From Paracoccus halophilus (GTDB taxonomy: Bacteria; Pseudomonadota; Alphaproteobacteria; Rhodobacterales; Rhodobacteraceae): a DNA stretch of 50,342 nucleotides. The stretch spans positions 1-50,342 of the forward strand of contig NZ_JRKN01000024.1 in NCBI RefSeq assembly GCF_000763905.1, read 5' to 3'. Of this stretch, positions 46,721 through 50,342 are shown in pieces. Numbering within the stretch: the stretch's first letter is position 1; every line of letters starts with the position of its first letter. The notes under the pieces were generated by a model. That model worked only from the letters and a program-made list of their open reading frames with translations. It was not told the DNA's origin and did not search any database. The translations under genes were made by a program, and so were the position numbers.

Positions 46721-48794
46721 TTCGCAAGCCGGCCCGCTTCCAGCCACGGGTGGAACCATGTTCAGAAGCCTTTCGCCCGCCATCCGGGCGGCTCTGCTCA
46801 CGCTGATCGTCGGAATGGTCTGCATGCTGCTGGCGCCCTATCTGGGCTGGCTGCAGAAATGGCCGGCAAGCATGACCCTGCCGGCGACCGAATGGATCGG
46901 CGCGGCCGTCACATGGCTGGTCGAGCTGATCAAGCCGCTGGCACGCTGGGGCGCCTGGCTTCTGTCCTATCCGATGGGCTGGGCCGCCTTCATCCTGATC
47001 GAGACCCCCTACCCGCTGGTCATCGCCGCCATCACCGCACTGGGCTGGCATCTCGGCGGGCCCGGCATGGCCCTTGGCGTGCTGGCGGGCCTGTGTTTCG
47101 TGCTGTTCAGCGGCTATTGGGTGCAGGGCATGACGACGCTGTCGCTGGTCATGGTCTCGGTCCCGCTGGCGCTGTTCGCCGGGCTGGTGACGGGGATCGT
47201 GGCCTACCGGATGCCGGCGCTGCGGCGTCCGATCCAGGTGATGCTGGACGTGATGCAGACGGTCCCGACATTCGCCTATCTGACGCCGCTCCTGCTGCTT
47301 CTGGGCTTCGGCCCGGTGGTCGGGCTGATCGCCTCGGCGATCTATTCCGCGCCGCCGATGGCGCGCAACGTGCTGCTGGGGCTTCAGCGGGTCGATCCGG
47401 AAATCCGCGATGCCGCGCTGATGAACGGCGCCAACAGCTGGCAGCAGCTGATCCTCGTTGAACTGCCGGCGGCCTCGCGCCAGATGCTGGTCGGCATGAA
47501 CCAGTCGATCATGGCGGCGCTGTCCATGGTCATCATCGCGGCGGTGATCGGCGGTTTCGACGATATCGGCTGGGCGGTGCTGCTGACCATGCGCAAGGCG
47601 GATTTCGGCAACAGCCTGATCGCCGGCATGGTGATCGTGGTCTTTGCCATCATGATCGACCGGCTCAGCAGCAGGCTGGCCGAGCCGCGCGGCGGCCATT
47701 CGCGCAAGGTGATCTGGGGTCTGCTGGGCGCGGGCGCGGTCATGGCGGTTCTGGCGGCCCGCTGGCTGCCGGCCGCCTCCGAGATCGACATCTTCGCGCC
47801 TCTGGCCGAGCGCACGAACAGCGCATTGGGCCAGTTCACCGCCAACCATGGCGCGACGCTGAACGCGATCAGGAACAACGCCATGATCTATCTGCTGCTG
47901 CCGCTGCGGATCGGGCTGGATCACGCCATCGTGCCCGTCATGTGGGGCTTTGGCTGGACCTCGGCGATGGCGCTTGGCTATTTCGGCGCCGCGGCGGCAC
48001 TGGCCGGCTGGCTGGCCTGGCGCGGGCAGATCCTGGCCGCGCTGATGCTGCTGACGGCGGCCGGCGTGGTCAAGCTGGGCATCGCGCATCTGCCCTGGCC
48101 CTTCGTGCTGTTTGCCGCAGGCGCGCTTGGCTGGGTCGCCTCCGGCTGGCGGCTGGCGCTGACCGCCGTCACGCTGCTGGGCCTGATCCTGATCATGGGC
48201 CTGTGGGAGCCCGCGATGCTGTCGGTCTATCTGTCGGGAACCGCGGTGCTGATCTGCACCGTGCTTGGCGGCGCGATCGGGCTGCTCTCGGCGGTCAGCC
48301 CCGCCGTCTGGCGGGTCGTGCGCCCGGTCTGCGACCTGCTGCAGACGGTGCCGCTTTTCGTGTTCCTGATCCCGGTGCTGATGTTCTTCCAGATCGGCGA
48401 GTTCTCGGCCCTGCTGGCGATCTGCGCCTATGCCATCGTGCCGATGATCCGCTACACCCATCAGGGGCTGAGCTCGACGCCCGAGGAGCTGGTCGAGGCG
48501 GCCCTGGCCTCGGGGGCGAACAGTTGGGCGATCATGACCGAGGTGCGTGCGCCCTATGCCGCGCCGACGATCCTTCTGGGGCTGAACCAGACGATCCTCT
48601 ATGCCTTTTCCATGCTGGTGATCGCGGCGCTGATCGGCACCACGGATCTGGGTCAGCAGGTCTATCTGGCCCTGGGACAGGGCGATGTCGGGCTGGGCGT
48701 CGCCGCCGGGGCGGCCATGGCGATGCTTGCATGGGTGGCCGACAGGCTGGTTCAGGCCTTTGCCGAGGAAAAACGCGCGGCGCTTGGGCTATAG
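46710..48794 (+). CDS. Fused double permease of the quaternary-amine ABC transporter
   Basis: A 694-residue membrane protein that carries two ProW-type permease domains in one chain. The first, residues about 140-320, has the EAA loop GLQRVDPEIRDAALMNGANSWQQLILVELP near 228; the second, about 500-690, has GLSSTPEELVEAALASGANSWAIMTEVRAP near 590. About 140 N-terminal and 150 linker residues are also hydrophobic, giving some 14-16 membrane segments. ProW is normally a single-domain homodimer, so this is a gene fusion giving a pseudo-dimer. The ATG at 46710 overlaps the ATPase end; the ATG at 46758 with GGTGG upstream is an alternative. Confidence 0.9.
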   Translation: MSSDSQAGPLPATGGTMFRSLSPAIRAALLTLIVGMVCMLLAPYLGWLQKWPASMTLPATEWIGAAVTWLVELIKPLARWGAWLLSYPMGWAAFILIETPYPLVIAAITALGWHLGGPGMALGVLAGLCFVLFSGYWVQGMTTLSLVMVSVPLALFAGLVTGIVAYRMPALRRPIQVMLDVMQTVPTFAYLTPLLLLLGFGPVVGLIASAIYSAPPMARNVLLGLQRVDPEIRDAALMNGANSWQQLILVELPAASRQMLVGMNQSIMAALSMVIIAAVIGGFDDIGWAVLLTMRKADFGNSLIAGMVIVVFAIMIDRLSSRLAEPRGGHSRKVIWGLLGAGAVMAVLAARWLPAASEIDIFAPLAERTNSALGQFTANHGATLNAIRNNAMIYLLLPLRIGLDHAIVPVMWGFGWTSAMALGYFGAAAALAGWLAWRGQILAALMLLTAAGVVKLGIAHLPWPFVLFAAGALGWVASGWRLALTAVTLLGLILIMGLWEPAMLSVYLSGTAVLICTVLGGAIGLLSAVSPAVWRVVRPVCDLLQTVPLFVFLIPVLMFFQIGEFSALLAICAYAIVPMIRYTHQGLSSTPEELVEAALASGANSWAIMTEVRAPYAAPTILLGLNQTILYAFSMLVIAALIGTTDLGQQVYLALGQGDVGLGVAAGAAMAMLAWVADRLVQAFAEEKRAALGL

Positions 48795-49096
48795 GCCCGC
48801 AAGGCCGGTGTCACCGCGACCCTGACGCTACCCTCGCGGTCGCCGGGGATCTCGCACCACGCATCCATGGCCGCCGCGAGCGGCTGAGCTGGTTTGCGAT
48901 CGGGTCGCGGAGGGAACGCGACCAGGACAGGTCTAAAGGAACGCCGCATTGTGGGCAGGCCGTCACGCGACACCATATATCGGTGCCTGCGGGAAAAAAC
49001 CCTTGCCAGAATCGGATAATTGTCACATTCATTTACGGAATAAACAGAATAAGACGGTCCAAAGCGTAACAACGGGCCGCGGAACATGAGGGTATG
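48795..49096. other. repA upstream region with several palindromes
   Basis: 302 bp with no credible gene. It contains ACCGCGA/TCGCGGT (48813-48819 with 48834-48840), GGTCGCG/CGCGACC (48903-48909 with 48917-48923, perfect, 7-nt loop), and a nested pair GCAGGC/GCCTGC with CACC/GGTG inside (48955-48990), then GGG-A6-CCC at 48991-49002. From about 49003 it turns AT-rich, with TTGTCA at 49020 and TAAACA at 49041 as a weak promoter guess. Palindromes here could be the centromere (parS) or RepA/RepB operators; the first may also end the importer transcript. Confidence 0.45.
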
Positions 49097-50284
49097 ATGC
49101 AGCCAAAGACCCGCATCGACAAGCTTGTGGGCAGCCATGCGCTGGCCCTCTCCGAACGGCTGCAGGCGCATCGCGCGCAGCTGTTTCCCCCCGATGCCCG
49201 CCGCCAGTTGCGGAAATTCACCAGTGGCGAGGTCGCCGATCTGCTGGGCGTCAAGGACGCCTATCTGCGCAAGCTGGACCTGGATGGCAAGGGTCCAAGC
49301 CCGGAAACGCGCGCCGGCGGGCGCCGTTACTACAGCCCCGAGGATATTCACGCGCTGCGGCAACTGCTTGAAAAGGGGGCGAAATCCCCCGGAACCTACC
49401 TGCCCGGCCGGCGCGAGGGCGACCATCTTCAGGTCATTACCGTGATCAATTTCAAGGGCGGCAGCGGCAAGACCACCACCGCCGCGCATCTGGCGCAAAA
49501 GCTGGTGCTGGACGGCTATCGCGTGCTGGCCATCGATCTGGACCCGCAGGCCAGCCTGTCGGCATTGCATGGCGTGCAGCCAGAATTCGACCTGCAGGAT
49601 GGCGGCACGCTTTACGACGCGATCCGCTATGACGATCCGGTGCCGATTCGCGACATCATCCAGCAGACATATTTCACCAATCTGGACCTGATTCCCGGCA
49701 ATCTTGAACTGATGGAGTTCGAACACGACACGCCGCGCGCAATCATCGAACGCTCCGGTAAGTTCTTCTTTACCAAGATTGGCGATGCTCTGGCCGAGGT
49801 GGAACAGGATTACGACATCGTGGTGATCGATTGCCCGCCGCAGCTGGGTTTCCTGACCATGTCGGCCCTGTCTGCGGCGACCGCGATCCTGGTGACGGTG
49901 CATCCGCAGATGCTGGACGTGATGTCGATGTGCCAGTTCCTGCTGATGACCTCGAATCTGCTGGGCGTGGTGGCCGAGGCGGGGGGCGATATGGATTACG
50001 ACTGGATGCGCTATGTCATTACCCGCTACGAGCCGGGCGACGGTCCGCAGAACCAGATGGTCAGCTTCATGCGCTCGATGTTCGGGGAACATGTGCTGAA
50101 CCATCCGGTGCTGAAATCCACCGCCATCTCGGATGCCGGGATCACCAAGCAGACCCTCTACGAGGTTGAAAAATCGTCATTTACCCGCTCGACCTATGAA
50201 CGCGCGATCGAAAGCCTGAACGCGGTCAACGGCGAGATCGAGGGGCTGATCCAGGCCGCCTGGGGACGTGGGGAGGCTGGCTGA
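49097..50284 (+). CDS. repA: repABC partition protein RepA (ParA-type ATPase)
   Basis: A 395-residue partition ATPase. Residues about 30-105 hold a MerR-like DNA-binding region (FTSGEVADLLGVKDAYLRKLDLDGKGP, RRYYSPEDIHALRQLL). The deviant Walker A is NFKGGSGKTTTAAHLAQKL near 118, A' is LAIDLDPQASLSAL near 145, and the B-like strand is IVVIDCPPQLGFLTMSAL near 235. This length with an N-terminal HTH marks RepA of repABC operons, which with RepB segregates the replicon and represses its own promoter. ATG 49097 is better spaced from GAGGG than ATG 49094. Its stop shares a base with the repB start. Confidence 0.94.
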   Translation: MQPKTRIDKLVGSHALALSERLQAHRAQLFPPDARRQLRKFTSGEVADLLGVKDAYLRKLDLDGKGPSPETRAGGRRYYSPEDIHALRQLLEKGAKSPGTYLPGRREGDHLQVITVINFKGGSGKTTTAAHLAQKLVLDGYRVLAIDLDPQASLSALHGVQPEFDLQDGGTLYDAIRYDDPVPIRDIIQQTYFTNLDLIPGNLELMEFEHDTPRAIIERSGKFFFTKIGDALAEVEQDYDIVVIDCPPQLGFLTMSALSAATAILVTVHPQMLDVMSMCQFLLMTSNLLGVVAEAGGDMDYDWMRYVITRYEPGDGPQNQMVSFMRSMFGEHVLNHPVLKSTAISDAGITKQTLYEVEKSSFTRSTYERAIESLNAVNGEIEGLIQAAWGRGEAG

Positions 50285-50342
50285 TGGCACGCAAGAACCT
50301 GCTGAAAGGTCTGATGGACAGCGCCCCCGCCCCCTCCGAGAC
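50284..50342 (+). CDS. repB: repABC partition protein RepB (5' end only)
   Basis: Only the first 19 codons lie in the window, reading MARKNLLKGLMDSAPAPSE. This opening (A/S-R-K-N-L-L) is a hallmark of RepB, the ParB-type centromere-binding protein. The ATG overlaps the repA stop in TGATG, the normal coupling in repABC. repC and the antisense RNA that limits copy number are expected beyond the right edge. Confidence 0.85.
   Translation, partial: MARKNLLKGLMDSAPAPSE

Noticed and set aside
48811..49032. 73-codon minus-strand frame with CPQCG in the repA leader
   Set aside because: Only two Cys, no second zinc pair, Arg/Ser-rich tail and no ribosome site; it overlaps the palindromes and looks non-coding.
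48961..49096. A CRISPR or tandem iteron array before repA
   Set aside because: No repeat unit recurs with regular spacing; only isolated inverted repeats are present, and repABC origins normally lie within repC, beyond the window.

Overview
The window reads as a high-GC alphaproteobacterium of the Rhodobacteraceae, most like Paracoccus. The signs are strong G/C bias at third codon positions, dense operons with ATGA/GTGA overlaps, protein families typical of that group (TRAP uronate uptake, the rhizobial-type glycerol ABC transporter, DUF849/BKACE carnitine cleavage), and a repABC replication module at the right edge. repA is complete and repB is cut by the window end, so this stretch lies next to the replication origin of a large plasmid or chromid. 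The genus is inferred from gene style, not from a marker gene.

Layout, left to right. (1) 102-2255: a secreted beta-propeller/phytase-esterase-like protein with a Pho-box-like repeat in front; 2516-3988 (-): an AGCS sodium:amino-acid symporter. (2) 4.3-17.1 kb: a hexuronate island. A rightward GntR-uxuA-kdgK operon converges on a nine-gene leftward operon, uxaC-dctP-dctQ-dctM-kdgF-kduI-kduD-uxuB-uxaA, with its own divergent GntR gene. Together they import uronates by TRAP and convert glucuronate, galacturonate and 4,5-unsaturated uronates to KDG and then KDPG. No KDPG aldolase or polysaccharide lyase is present. (3) 17.1-26.7 kb (-): a glycerol operon glpD-S-T-P-Q-orf94-U-V-K. It has an ABC transporter instead of GlpF, no glpR, and one unknown small gene with foreign-looking codon use inserted between glpQ and glpU. 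(4) 26.9-28.6 kb: efp and divergent epmA (EF-P and its lysyl ligase), then a 149-bp nested palindrome that fills the convergent gap. (5) 28.8-33.6 kb: glycolate oxidase glcD-E-F (-) with a divergent GntR regulator, then an orphan amidase.

(6) 35.1-48.8 kb: a carnitine/betaine island. A GlxA-type AraC regulator and a Rieske oxygenase head a leftward series: SDR, CdhC (BKACE), aldehyde dehydrogenase, SDR, CdhA, 2Fe-2S ferredoxin, CdhB-type thioesterase and an orphan solute-binding protein. Divergently lies a quaternary-amine ABC importer (binding protein, ProV-type ATPase, and a permease that fuses two ProW-type domains). The core predicted route is carnitine -> 3-dehydrocarnitine -> betainyl-CoA + acetoacetate -> glycine betaine, with the Rieske enzyme demethylating betaine or cleaving carnitine. 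(7) 48.8-50.3 kb: a palindrome-rich, partly AT-rich leader, then repA and the start of repB.

No rRNA, tRNA, CRISPR array, insertion sequence or transposase was recognised. The best candidates for new biology are the 94-residue protein inside the glycerol operon, the combination of the CoA-dependent carnitine route with a Rieske oxygenase and two unassigned SDRs, and the 149-bp palindromic element.
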